Shown here: positions 1-7,973 of the stretch, in pieces
Position numbering within the stretch: position 1 is the first letter of the stretch
How the letters are laid out: the number at the start of each line of letters is the position of its first letter
Assembly: GCA_009773805.1 (NCBI GenBank)
Contig: WTXA01000001.1
Span: 496,001 to 560,000 of the forward strand
DNA: 64,000 bases
Direction of reading: 5' to 3'
Source of the DNA: Fusobacteriota bacterium
GTDB lineage: Bacteria; Bacillota; TC1
Notes under the pieces: generated by a model
Database searches by the model: none
The model's input: only the letters and a program-made list of their open reading frames with translations
Told to the model about the DNA's origin: nothing
Program-made: the position numbers and the translations under genes

Positions 1-103
1 CAGAGACCATTGTAGCTATACCAATAACCATTCCAAATAAAATGAATAGCATCTTCAATTTACGTCTGCGGAGATTATTTAATATTATATGATAAAGTTG
101 CAT
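1..103 (-). CDS. MacB/FtsX-type ABC permease, N-terminal fragment cut by window edge
   Basis: Only the first 34 residues are in the window; the gene continues beyond position 1. They read as a short polar helix start with an RRRKLKM basic stretch followed by the beginning of a membrane segment (LFILFGMVIGIATMVS). This closely parallels the N-terminus of the permease at 857-2047 (NNLMRRKIKMLF then LGLIVGVATVIS), so the two are paralogues. The start is ATG with GGAGG at 111-115, seven bases upstream. It sits 16 bases after the ATPase gene, as the last visible gene of the same operon. It is probably the second subunit of a heterodimeric permease. Family is seen from the homology to its neighbour; the substrate is unknown. 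Confidence 0.85.
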   Translation of the reverse strand, partial: MQLYHIILNNLRRRKLKMLFILFGMVIGIATMVS

Positions 104-119
104 TTAAATTCCTCCGATA

Positions 120-833
120 CTAATTTATATTTATACTTTTTCTGATTAATTCTTCTTGATAATCGGAAAGCCTGCCATCCTTCATCATAATAGTACGTCC
201 CAAATATTTAGTATTATCTGGGTTATGGGTAACCATAAGAACTGTTAAACCTTCTTGATTTAATTCTTGAAAAAGTTCCATGATTTCGTCACCAGTCTTT
301 GTATCTAGACTACCTGTTGGTTCATCGGCTAAGATCAAAGGAGGTGAATTTACAATTGCTCTAGCAATTGCTACTCTCTCCTGTTCTCCTCCAGATAATT
401 GATTTGGTAATCTATTCATCTTATCCTTTAATCCTACACGTATTAATACTTCTTCTGCCATATCTCGTTTTTCTTTATTGGTACGTTTTGTGGTTGTTAA
501 TGGCAGCATTACATTTTCATGTGCTGTTAAATAAGGTATTAATTGAAATTGTTGAAATACAAAACCTAAGTACTCTCTTCTGAAGTCTGCTCTCATTTCT
601 TGAGATAATTTATATATATCGATTCCGTCTATTTCGATAACTCCTGAAGTAGGGGGATTTAGTGCACCCATAATAGATAACAAGGTGCTTTTTCCTGAGC
701 CAGAGTGACCCATGACACTAACAGATTCTCCCTTCATAATATCTAAAGTTATATTTTTGAGGGCATCAACTTCTTCACCCATAGATTTATATGTTTTTTT
801 TATATCTTTAATCGATATTAAAATTTCCGACAT
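120..833 (-). CDS. ABC transporter ATPase, MacB/LolD family
   Basis: Cytoplasmic ATP-binding subunit, 237 residues, that should energise the two flanking FtsX-type permeases. It has Walker A GHSGSGKST near residue 42, the signature LSGGEQERVAIARA, and Walker B LILADEPTG, as in the MacB/LolD group. I place the start at ATG 833 because a perfect GGAGG lies seven bases upstream. A longer reading from a TTG at 860 has no ribosome site and would overlap the upstream gene. In this family the ATPase drives mechanical cycling of periplasmic or extracellular domains rather than classical substrate import. Exact cargo cannot be read from sequence; the FtrD-like neighbour suggests iron or redox-linked work. 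Confidence 0.95.
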   Translation of the reverse strand: MSEILISIKDIKKTYKSMGEEVDALKNITLDIMKGESVSVMGHSGSGKSTLLSIMGALNPPTSGVIEIDGIDIYKLSQEMRADFRREYLGFVFQQFQLIPYLTAHENVMLPLTTTKRTNKEKRDMAEEVLIRVGLKDKMNRLPNQLSGGEQERVAIARAIVNSPPLILADEPTGSLDTKTGDEIMELFQELNQEGLTVLMVTHNPDNTKYLGRTIMMKDGRLSDYQEELIRKSININ

Positions 834-856
834 TTTTATTTCCTCCTTTAATCTTA

Positions 857-2047
857 TCAAACGTAACGTAGCGCTTCAGCTGGATCTAATTGTGCAGCCT
901 TAATGGCTGGATAGGCACTAACAATTATTGCAAGACCTACAGACAATAGAACTGCTGGCAAAAGTAATTGGATATCAATTGGTATATCATTTTGAATTTG
1001 AGCCAAATATGGTCCGCCATAAGTGGCCGCTAGGCTACCAATCAAGAATCCTAATATTCCACTAATTATTCCAATTAAGCCAACTTCAATGAATATTATT
1101 TTCATTATATGTGCTCGTCTAAATCCAATAGCACGAAAGATGCCTATTTCTCTTGTTCTCTCACTAATTGAAGAGAGCATTGTTTTTAAAACAACCATTG
1201 CTGCAATTAACAATACCATAGCTGATAAGGCAAACCCAAATTTTGAAAATTGGCCTATTGTTTCCTCTCTAAATAAAGCAGCTTCCTTCAAAGCAGTCAC
1301 GCTACTATTTGGCAATGATTCTTCCAATCCGACAACTATCTCTTCTATTGGGCAATTATTACAATAAGCAGAAACTTCTATCATAGAAAGCTCATTAGGC
1401 TTATTCAGTAAAGTTTGTACTTCATTAAGATTTCCATAAATCAACCCGTCATCTTCGCTTCCTACTTCGTTCAAAATCCCAAAAACTTTGAATTCTTTTT
1501 CATCTAGTAATATTAATTCGCCAACTTTCACATTTAAAGCCTTAGCAGCAGAAGATCCTAGGATTACACTTTTATTAGGTAAATCTAAAAAGGAAAGTTC
1601 TTGGATTTCTTTTGTCGTATCTTGTTGCTTTAAAGTTAACCATGGTTTTTGCGTAAATTCCTTTTTAGTATCAATCCCAACAATTATTGTCTTTCGCTGT
1701 TCTGTTTCAACAGCTCCTACTAATTTTGGAGATATGATATTTATATATTGACTTACGGACGAAGCTGATATTTTAGGAATATCCTCCATTGTAAGTTTTT
1801 GAATATCAAAAGTAATATCTGTATTCATGGTATTATTATTATTAATATCCATACCTTCACTACGTGGTAGTATTATTGAATTTGGACCAAATTCATCAAT
1901 TTTATCACCTAACTCTGATTCCATTGCTTTCAATATGTTTACAAATGATATAACTGTAGCTACTCCAACTATTAGCCCTAACATTAAAAAAAGCATTTTG
2001 ATTTTTCTTCTCATTAAATTATTTAAGGCAATTCTAAAAATACTCAT
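857..2047 (-). CDS. MacB/FtsX-type ABC transporter permease
   Basis: A 396-residue permease with the MacB architecture: one membrane helix near residues 16-38, a large soluble (MacB periplasmic core) domain to about residue 270, then three C-terminal helices forming the FtsX domain. The ERTREIGIFRAIGFRR stretch near residue 297 and the C-terminal PAIKAAQLDPAEALRY are typical FtsX signatures. It has a good ribosome site (CCTCC complement at 2053-2057) and sits 23 bases from the ATPase gene. It is the paralogue of the truncated permease at 1-103. Two permeases plus one ATPase plus an FtrD-like protein is a recurrent bacterial gene set near iron-uptake genes, so metal or redox transport is a reasonable inference. 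Confidence 0.92.
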   Translation of the reverse strand: MSIFRIALNNLMRRKIKMLFLMLGLIVGVATVISFVNILKAMESELGDKIDEFGPNSIILPRSEGMDINNNNTMNTDITFDIQKLTMEDIPKISASSVSQYINIISPKLVGAVETEQRKTIIVGIDTKKEFTQKPWLTLKQQDTTKEIQELSFLDLPNKSVILGSSAAKALNVKVGELILLDEKEFKVFGILNEVGSEDDGLIYGNLNEVQTLLNKPNELSMIEVSAYCNNCPIEEIVVGLEESLPNSSVTALKEAALFREETIGQFSKFGFALSAMVLLIAAMVVLKTMLSSISERTREIGIFRAIGFRRAHIMKIIFIEVGLIGIISGILGFLIGSLAATYGGPYLAQIQNDIPIDIQLLLPAVLLSVGLAIIVSAYPAIKAAQLDPAEALRYV

Positions 2048-2070
2048 TTATTCCTCCAACTTTTATAAAT

Positions 2071-2436
2071 TTACAATTCGTAAATTTTTCCTGCATATCC
2101 TAACTTCATTACTAGTTTGCCTTCTTTATATATATGAATTTCAAAGTGACAGCCAAAGCTAACACGTTTCGCTTCTACTAAACTTGGATCAACATTACTA
2201 CCATAATTTTCCATATAATAATCAAGACCTTTTTTAGTTATATCTTCAGCCCCACCATTATTAGTTGTTGCACTTCTAAAAAGGATTGCTGGCAACGATA
2301 TGTTATTAGATGCTAGCATTTTATTCACTCCAAAGAAAGCAACTATTATGATGATTGTAATAATAATATATTTAAGATTTTCATTTGCATTAGATTTATC
2401 ATTTGACTTTTTATTTTCTTTTGTTTTATTTTTCAT
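2071..2436 (-). CDS. Small membrane-anchored protein of unknown function
   Basis: I do not recognise this 121-residue protein. It has a lysine/asparagine-rich cytoplasmic N-terminus (about 20 residues), one membrane segment near residues 22-42 (ILIVAFFG-like, strongly hydrophobic), and an extracytoplasmic domain of about 75 residues with a single cysteine (SFGCHFEIHIYK). It lies between the FtrD-like gene and the first permease, 25 and 23 bases away, so it is probably made with the transporter. The C-terminal part (KEGKLVMKLGYAGKIYEL) looks like a small beta-rich fold. It may be an accessory subunit of the ABC system. The start at ATG 2436 has a GAGGT ribosome site. Confidence 0.75.
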   Translation of the reverse strand: MKNKTKENKKSNDKSNANENLKYIIITIIIIVAFFGVNKMLASNNISLPAILFRSATTNNGGAEDITKKGLDYYMENYGSNVDPSLVEAKRVSFGCHFEIHIYKEGKLVMKLGYAGKIYEL

Positions 2437-2461
2437 TTAAATTTTACCTCGTAATCTTCAA

Positions 2462-3046
2462 TTAATTTGCTCGGATTTTCCATTTTAATACTTCTTCTTT
2501 TTGGATTACTATTTTTCCATCGATAATCTCTGGTTTCATATTGACTGGTGGGTAGGTACCACAGATTTTTGCACCTGATATAAATTCATGGTTTTCAATA
2601 TTGTATGTTGTTTTACAAGTATCACAGACAATAGTTTCTCCGGCTAAAGAAAAAGATTTACCTCCACAAGGTTCACATAAACTACTTCCAACAAACAGTC
2701 GTCCTGAAGGTGTAACATATGCCATCATAGGCACTATTTCCTTGTCCTTGTTTTCTGATTCAAAATAGACTATATTACTTTGATCAACAATATCTAAAGG
2801 TATTTGGATACTTTCAGCATCGACTTGAGGTTCTACTTTTGTCATTTTAATTACTTTCCCTATGTAAGAACGCTCACTTACAACTGGTTCACCATAATAT
2901 ACCACTTCATCTTTTCCATTACTTATGTTTAAGAATACTAGTGCCAATGCACTAATAATTAATATTGTGCCTATTCCAATAAATATTGGAGCCTTGCTTT
3001 TTTTTTGATTTATAAATTGATCTTTTTTGTTTTGTGTTTGGTTCAT
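2462..3046 (-). CDS. FtrD-like (DUF2318) Fe-S membrane protein
   Basis: A 194-residue protein with one N-terminal membrane helix (about 20-40) and an extracytoplasmic domain carrying two CxxC pairs (C124/C127 in CEPCGGK and C141/C144 in CDTC) plus C162 in ICGTYPP. This is the pattern of the DUF2318/FtrD-like family, whose members sit beside FTR1/P19-type iron importers and FtsX-type permeases and are thought to pass electrons. I choose ATG 3046, which has AAGGTGG eight bases upstream, over a GTG at 3058 that lies inside that ribosome site. It is the first gene of the visible ABC operon. No FTR1 or P19 gene is seen in this window; it might lie beyond position 1. Confidence 0.85.
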   Translation of the reverse strand: MNQTQNKKDQFINQKKSKAPIFIGIGTILIISALALVFLNISNGKDEVVYYGEPVVSERSYIGKVIKMTKVEPQVDAESIQIPLDIVDQSNIVYFESENKDKEIVPMMAYVTPSGRLFVGSSLCEPCGGKSFSLAGETIVCDTCKTTYNIENHEFISGAKICGTYPPVNMKPEIIDGKIVIQKEEVLKWKIRAN

Positions 3047-3144
3047 ATTTTTAACCACCTTTTTATTTTTTATTCTTTACTCATTACTCATTATAATTAT
3101 TTTTTATGAAGATATTATGGAGATATGCAGTAATTTTAAAAATA

Positions 3145-3186
3145 TGTATATAAAAATGAGAAAGAATATTATTAATTCTTTCTCAT
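3145..3186 (-). terminator. Rho-independent terminator after sensor kinase gene
   Basis: A 12-bp perfect stem (3156-3167 with 3175-3186, 7-base loop) is followed on the minus strand by TTTTTATATA. It lies just after the histidine kinase stop codon and separates the two-component operon from the ABC operon. Confidence 0.85.
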
Positions 3187-3211
3187 AAGTTTTTCGATTA
3201 GTCTTTAATAA

Positions 3212-4597
3212 CTATTTAGGAAGCTTTATTAAAAATTCTGTACCTTCGCCTAAAATGCTTTTAACTTCTATTGTCCCTTTGTGAGCCTTAATTAGAGCTT
3301 TAGCAATTGTTAAGCCAATTCCAGAGCCACCTGTTTCCCTATTCCTTGATCTGTCAGATCTATAAAACCTTTCAAAAATAAATGGTAAATCTTCATCACT
3401 TATACCAATCCCATCATCACTAATACTGATATTTATCCAACTATCAGTTTCACTTAAACTAATTTTTACACTTCCACCATATCCAATATATTTAATTGAA
3501 TTTGAAATTATGTTAATAATTACCTGACTTAGTTTGTCTTTATCTGCTTCCAAATAAACTTCGGGACCCATAACTTCAATAGTTGCTTGTTTATCTTTTA
3601 GTCTCAATTCCAACCCTGTTACTATATTCTTGATATGATTTGTTAAATCGAACTTTTCTTTATGTATATTAATATTTCCTTCTTCTAATCTTGTTAGTGA
3701 TTCCAAGTCTCCTACAATTTTAGTGATTCTTACTATTTCACTATGGAGAGATTCCAGTCTTTGTTTATCAGGTTTCCATATACCATCTAGCATAGCTTCT
3801 ATATGACTTTGAAGTGTTGTTAAAGGTGTTCTCAATTCATGCGCTACATCAGAAGTTAATCTTTTTTGCATTAATTCATTATCTTGTATTGTATCTGCAA
3901 GAGAATTTAACGTATCTGTTAATTGTAGCAACTCTTTAGTGTTATCTTTATTCACTATTCTTAAGGTGTAGTCCCCATCTGATATTGACTGTGCAAAGTT
4001 TACTGCTTTTGCAATTGGCTTTGTTAGTATTCTAGACATTACATAACCTAAAGCCAGGGCTGCAAAAAGTGAAAATAATCCAACAAAAATTAACAAATTA
4101 TTTAAAGTGTTTATAAATGCTAATTCATTATCATTGAAAAAAAATGGTCCATAGTAACCAATTTCCACAGTACCAACTACATTTGAATCTTTAACAAGAC
4201 TATAACTATTCTCTATATATTCACCTTCCCAATTAGGGTATCGACTGGTCATATTTTCTGATATATGATCTAGCATTGCTGTACATAATCCAGAATTATG
4301 AACAGTAGCATCCCAAATCGAATTATTATTATTATCTTTCGCTTTAATTATAAGGCCTTCATCCAATGCCAAAAGCCCAATATTTTCGATACTTGCTACG
4401 TCCCAATCTCCATCCTCAATGTACTGTTGAGAAATTTGTTTAGCTATTTCTTCATTTTGAATTTCTTGTTTCGTGACTATGTAATCTCTAAACTGATTTT
4501 CAAGGAAAATATTAGATAAAATACTAATTAGTAAAACACAAATCAAAGCAACTAATGCATATGTTACAGTTAATTTTGTCCGCAAACTATATTTCAT
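3212..4597 (-). CDS. Sensor histidine kinase, BaeS-like
   Basis: A 461-residue membrane kinase: helix 1 at about 9-30, an extracytoplasmic sensor region to about 165, helix 2 at about 166-189, HAMP to about 243, then HisKA with phospho-acceptor H253 in SDVAHELRTPL and a HATPase domain with N box (NSIKYIGYGG), G1 (DDGIGI), F box (ERFYRSD) and G2 (GGSGIGL). I place the start at ATG 4597 with GGAGGGG six bases upstream; the 11 extra residues of a longer frame would overlap the regulator gene. It lies one base after the response regulator stop. BaeS-type kinases sense envelope stress. Proximity suggests that it controls the adjacent ABC operon, but this is inference. Confidence 0.93.
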   Translation of the reverse strand: MKYSLRTKLTVTYALVALICVLLISILSNIFLENQFRDYIVTKQEIQNEEIAKQISQQYIEDGDWDVASIENIGLLALDEGLIIKAKDNNNNSIWDATVHNSGLCTAMLDHISENMTSRYPNWEGEYIENSYSLVKDSNVVGTVEIGYYGPFFFNDNELAFINTLNNLLIFVGLFSLFAALALGYVMSRILTKPIAKAVNFAQSISDGDYTLRIVNKDNTKELLQLTDTLNSLADTIQDNELMQKRLTSDVAHELRTPLTTLQSHIEAMLDGIWKPDKQRLESLHSEIVRITKIVGDLESLTRLEEGNINIHKEKFDLTNHIKNIVTGLELRLKDKQATIEVMGPEVYLEADKDKLSQVIINIISNSIKYIGYGGSVKISLSETDSWINISISDDGIGISDEDLPFIFERFYRSDRSRNRETGGSGIGLTIAKALIKAHKGTIEVKSILGEGTEFLIKLPK

Positions 4598-4598
4598 A

Positions 4599-5294
4599 CT
4601 ATTCCCCTCCAAAACGATAACCTGTTCCATGAACAGTTAAAATAAAAATTGGTTTTTTATTATCAATTTCAATTTTTTTTCTTAAGTTTTTTATATGTGT
4701 ATCAACTGTTCTATCATAACCATTGAAATCATTCCCAAATACATTAGATATTAATTCTTCTCTGGTAAAAACCTTTAAAGGATACTTAGCTAAAGTTAAT
4801 AAAATTTTGTATTCGATAGGAGTTAAATTAACTACCTTATCAAGTTTTTTAACTTCTTGTTTCAAAGTGTCAATAACAATTTGACCATCATTAAAATGCA
4901 TTATACCTGAAAGAGGAGTTCTTTCCCCTTTAACTCTTCTCAAGAGTGCAGCAACCCTGGCTACCAGTTCTCTTGGACTAAATGGCTTTGTCATATAATC
5001 ATCAGCTCCAATATCAAGCCCCTTCAATAAGTCGTCTTCTTCGACTTTAGCAGTTAACATTAATATAGGTATATTGGATCTTTTTCTAATTGTCTTGCAA
5101 ACATCTTGTCCATTAATATCTGGAAGCATCAAATCTAATATAATAAGAGATGGACTTTCTTTTTCAAAAATTTGAATAGCCTTAGCTCCATTATATGCTA
5201 CCAAAACTTCATATCCACTATTTTCAAGATATGATTTTATGACATCTACTATATTAGCTTCATCATCAACTACCAAAACTTTTTTTAAACCCAT
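4599..5294 (-). CDS. OmpR-family response regulator, BaeR/PhoB-like
   Basis: A 231-residue two-domain regulator. The receiver domain has the acidic pair D10/D11, phosphorylation site D54 in LDLMLPD and K83 in LTAKVEEDD. The C-terminal winged helix reads LTPIEYKILLTLAKYPLKVF with the recognition region VDTHIKNLRKKI. ATG 5294 follows AAGGAG by ten bases; the longer frame to 5333 adds 13 residues outside the family pattern. It is the first gene of a two-gene operon with the kinase. Expected role: phosphorylation-dependent activation of envelope or transporter genes, possibly the ABC operon next door. Confidence 0.95.
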   Translation of the reverse strand: MGLKKVLVVDDEANIVDVIKSYLENSGYEVLVAYNGAKAIQIFEKESPSLIILDLMLPDINGQDVCKTIRKRSNIPILMLTAKVEEDDLLKGLDIGADDYMTKPFSPRELVARVAALLRRVKGERTPLSGIMHFNDGQIVIDTLKQEVKKLDKVVNLTPIEYKILLTLAKYPLKVFTREELISNVFGNDFNGYDRTVDTHIKNLRKKIEIDNKKPIFILTVHGTGYRFGGE

Positions 5295-5371
5295 TGTAAC
5301 TAAACTCCTTATCAACCACTTGAATAATATCAATATATTATGTAGATTCTATGAAGACTATACTTATAAAT

Positions 5372-5408
5372 ATATAATGATGGCAGATAGTTTATTCCTA
5401 TCTGCCAT
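5372..5408 (-). terminator. Terminator-like hairpin after plsY
   Basis: An 11-bp perfect stem (5380-5390 with 5398-5408, 7-base loop) lies 14 bases after the plsY stop. The downstream tract on the minus strand (TCATTATATATTT) is only moderately U-rich, so termination may be partial. Confidence 0.65.
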
Positions 5409-5422
5409 AAATTCAAAGATTA

Positions 5423-6043
5423 TTATTTCTTCATACCTCTATTTTTATATAAGGTTCTTTTTTCTTCACCTATTGCTAATTTCCTAATGTTACTTCTATG
5501 TTTATATATTATGAAGCCACCAATCAGTAGGGCACCAAGCCTAACTCCTAAATTTATATTCATTCCTGTTAAGAATTCAGGAAGTATAAAAAGAATTATC
5601 CCAGCTGCAGAACCAATAATTGATGCCAATGATACATATCCAAAAATTATCAGTACAAGTAAGAAAATAGAAACAACTATTAGCATTTGGAATGGTGCTA
5701 AATAAATGAATACTCCAGCCCCTGTTGCTACACCCTTACCACCTTTAAAGCCGGCAAAGATTGGATAAAAGTGGCCGAATACAGCAAAAATTCCAGCAAC
5801 CAAGCCTAAAAGCTCGCCACCAATCAAGGTTCCAATAAAAGCAGCTAGAATACCCTTGCCAATATCACAAAATATTACAGGTATTCCTATCCTTGCTCCC
5901 AATATTCTAATAACATTGGTACCACCAAGGTTACCGCTACCATGTTCTCTAACATCTATACCACCAAATATCTTGCCAAATATTAGAGCAAATGGTATAG
6001 AACCAACTAAATAACCTAAGATTATACTTAAAACTATATTCAT
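5423..6043 (-). CDS. plsY: Acyl-phosphate:glycerol-3-phosphate acyltransferase PlsY
   Basis: Integral membrane enzyme, 206 residues, that makes lysophosphatidic acid from acyl-phosphate and glycerol-3-phosphate, the first committed step of phospholipid synthesis in most Firmicutes. The sequence has the conserved loop motifs GSIPFALIFGK, GSGNLGGTNVIRILG, and GFKGGKGVATGAG, and about five membrane helices, at the usual family length. It is the last gene of a group with the DUF4914 protein (12 bases upstream) and a zinc-ribbon membrane protein. The partner PlsX is not in the window. Confidence 0.96.
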   Translation of the reverse strand: MNIVLSIILGYLVGSIPFALIFGKIFGGIDVREHGSGNLGGTNVIRILGARIGIPVIFCDIGKGILAAFIGTLIGGELLGLVAGIFAVFGHFYPIFAGFKGGKGVATGAGVFIYLAPFQMLIVVSIFLLVLIIFGYVSLASIIGSAAGIILFILPEFLTGMNINLGVRLGALLIGGFIIYKHRSNIRKLAIGEEKRTLYKNRGMKK

Positions 6044-6055
6044 AATATTTCCTTA

Positions 6056-7942
6056 CTATTTTATATATTTACCAGGCATTATTGCATTTAGCGCTTCAAT
6101 AGATTCCCCAGCTATAAAACTTTCAATTATTATTTTACCAAGTGGATCCAAATCTGGTGTTAAAAATTGCTCTAATTCTTTCTTGAAGAAATTAGTCAAT
6201 ATATCAGCTCCAGCCTTAAAGGCCTCTTCTCCTACATATCTTTGTTCAGCGACATTTAGCATTATTGAAGGAATTTCTTTTCCGTCGAGTTTTACATTCT
6301 TCATTGCATAACCCAAGACAGGTGATCCTAAATTTATTAACTCTTCAATTTTAAAAGGCGCTTGACCTCTTCTTGATAAATACTCTCTTGATAAGTGCTC
6401 TGCTTTAAAGCCAACTTTGTAGCAGCCGATATATTGATTTGGAATCAAGACATATCTTGTGCCAGGTGTCTTTTCCATTTGTCTTAATAAAATATTAGCT
6501 TGATCAACTCTTTTACCTGTAGCAAAAGGCCAATAGGAACCTACTCCCTCGCTCTCCATTTTATCTGAAAATGTTATGCTAGGATTAGCAAAGCCACGTG
6601 GTGCCACTAATCTCCATAACCATGCTATAGCTGGAGGTAGAACATGGAACAAACCAACAACACCATAACTTATATTATCCTTAGTAGTTGGCGGAGTTCT
6701 TAAGCCAAAACTTCTTAGATCAATTTCAACAACTTCACCCTTTACTGCATTAAATTGATCCTTAGGCACTATAACTCTTGGATTAGAGCAAGGTTTACCT
6801 GGAGCATCCATAATATGTTCCCAAATTAAAGCTGTAGATTTAGGAGATGCATCAATATTGAAAAACAACATTGGAGCTTTTGGATGAATTGTCATTCTTT
6901 CCAACTCACGTTCTGTACCATATTCTTTAATGTGGTCAACTCTTAAGAACCAGCCTGACTCAGCATCAGTTACAGTTAATTTATCTGAATTTTGCAATTT
7001 CGGATGAGCTAGAGCCATGTCATCAGTAACAGGAATAACTTCTGAATTTGCCAATAAATCTATGTGTATCTTATTGCCGTCTATTATACTTTCTCCAAGT
7101 AATATTCTACCATCTGATTCTCTTTGAGTGTTTTCTAACATTTCACTCTTTCCACCACCAGAAGCCCCCTCATGCATTATGTTGTATCTGTTTTCATAAG
7201 GAGTTGTAACTTTAACAGTTGAAGCATGTAGTGTATTCCAGTTATCTTTTTCAGCAAAATCCAACAAGACACTATAAACTCCTTTTTTAGCACTTGGACC
7301 TGGATAAAGGTTGTATGAAAAGATTTCATGAAATTCACCTTTTCTATTGTGCACTACAACTTGTTTGCCACCAAAATATGTGTGTCTGAAAGGAGGAGCT
7401 ACATACATTATAGCCTTAGGTTCAAAGCCATCTTCAACCTCATCACAAGGTATGAAATCTTGTATATCACCTAAAGCAGCAGCAAAAAAGGCTGCATTGG
7501 CTGGTACAAATACCAATGAAGGATAACCAAACTCTTTTCCACCTGACATAAAAGGCATAGCTATTACTGTATCAAGTTCTCTAAACCACTTCAAGGTATC
7601 CTTACGTAATCCATCGAAACTTTCACCAAAACGATTTATAAAAGTTTCTTTATCAGTAGGTTTTTCATCAGCTATAACCATGCAATTAGGGTCTCTTCTT
7701 CTCATATATGAATCAGTATAATTTACAGCCAGACCATTTTTGCATTTAGCAACCGTACATTCAACTACTTTACCAATACCTTGAATAGTATAGTAAACCT
7801 CATAATAATCTCTTGTTCCGCTTTCAATACCTAATGCTAATTTAAATAAATCTTCTCTGCTATTTGCCCAAACAACATTTGTTGTATTAAATATTTCTTG
7901 CACCTCTTTCGGCACTTTTAATCTTTCTATAATATTCTTCAA
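6056..7942 (-). CDS. DUF4914 family protein with PEPCK-like P-loop
   Basis: A 628-residue protein that matches what I recall of the DUF4914 family of anaerobic bacteria. Features seen: a P-loop EGASGGGKSEM at about 258-268, an acidic pair in PVTDDMALAHP (about 305-313) that could bind metal, RRRDPNCM near residue 81, and VAPPFRHTYFGG near 181. The P-loop and following DD resemble the kinase motifs of PEP carboxykinases, but the classic GTP-PEPCK nucleotide loop (ACGKTN) is missing. A PEPCK label would therefore be wrong without proof. The start is TTG with GGAGG eight bases upstream and no nearby ATG. It lies between a zinc-ribbon protein gene and plsY. Substrate and reaction are unknown. Confidence 0.8.
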   Translation of the reverse strand: MKNIIERLKVPKEVQEIFNTTNVVWANSREDLFKLALGIESGTRDYYEVYYTIQGIGKVVECTVAKCKNGLAVNYTDSYMRRRDPNCMVIADEKPTDKETFINRFGESFDGLRKDTLKWFRELDTVIAMPFMSGGKEFGYPSLVFVPANAAFFAAALGDIQDFIPCDEVEDGFEPKAIMYVAPPFRHTYFGGKQVVVHNRKGEFHEIFSYNLYPGPSAKKGVYSVLLDFAEKDNWNTLHASTVKVTTPYENRYNIMHEGASGGGKSEMLENTQRESDGRILLGESIIDGNKIHIDLLANSEVIPVTDDMALAHPKLQNSDKLTVTDAESGWFLRVDHIKEYGTERELERMTIHPKAPMLFFNIDASPKSTALIWEHIMDAPGKPCSNPRVIVPKDQFNAVKGEVVEIDLRSFGLRTPPTTKDNISYGVVGLFHVLPPAIAWLWRLVAPRGFANPSITFSDKMESEGVGSYWPFATGKRVDQANILLRQMEKTPGTRYVLIPNQYIGCYKVGFKAEHLSREYLSRRGQAPFKIEELINLGSPVLGYAMKNVKLDGKEIPSIMLNVAEQRYVGEEAFKAGADILTNFFKKELEQFLTPDLDPLGKIIIESFIAGESIEALNAIMPGKYIK

Positions 7943-7973
7943 CTCAAATCCTCCTTATAATTAATATTTTAAT

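Noticed and set aside
2071-2436. Pseudogene fragment of a larger transporter protein
   Set aside because: It has its own start, ribosome site, membrane helix and stop with regular spacing to neighbours, so it looks like an intact small gene.
6056-7942. GTP-dependent PEP carboxykinase (pckG)
   Set aside because: Length and a P-loop are suggestive, but the GTP-PEPCK loop ACGKTN and its substrate motifs are missing; the DUF4914 pattern fits better.
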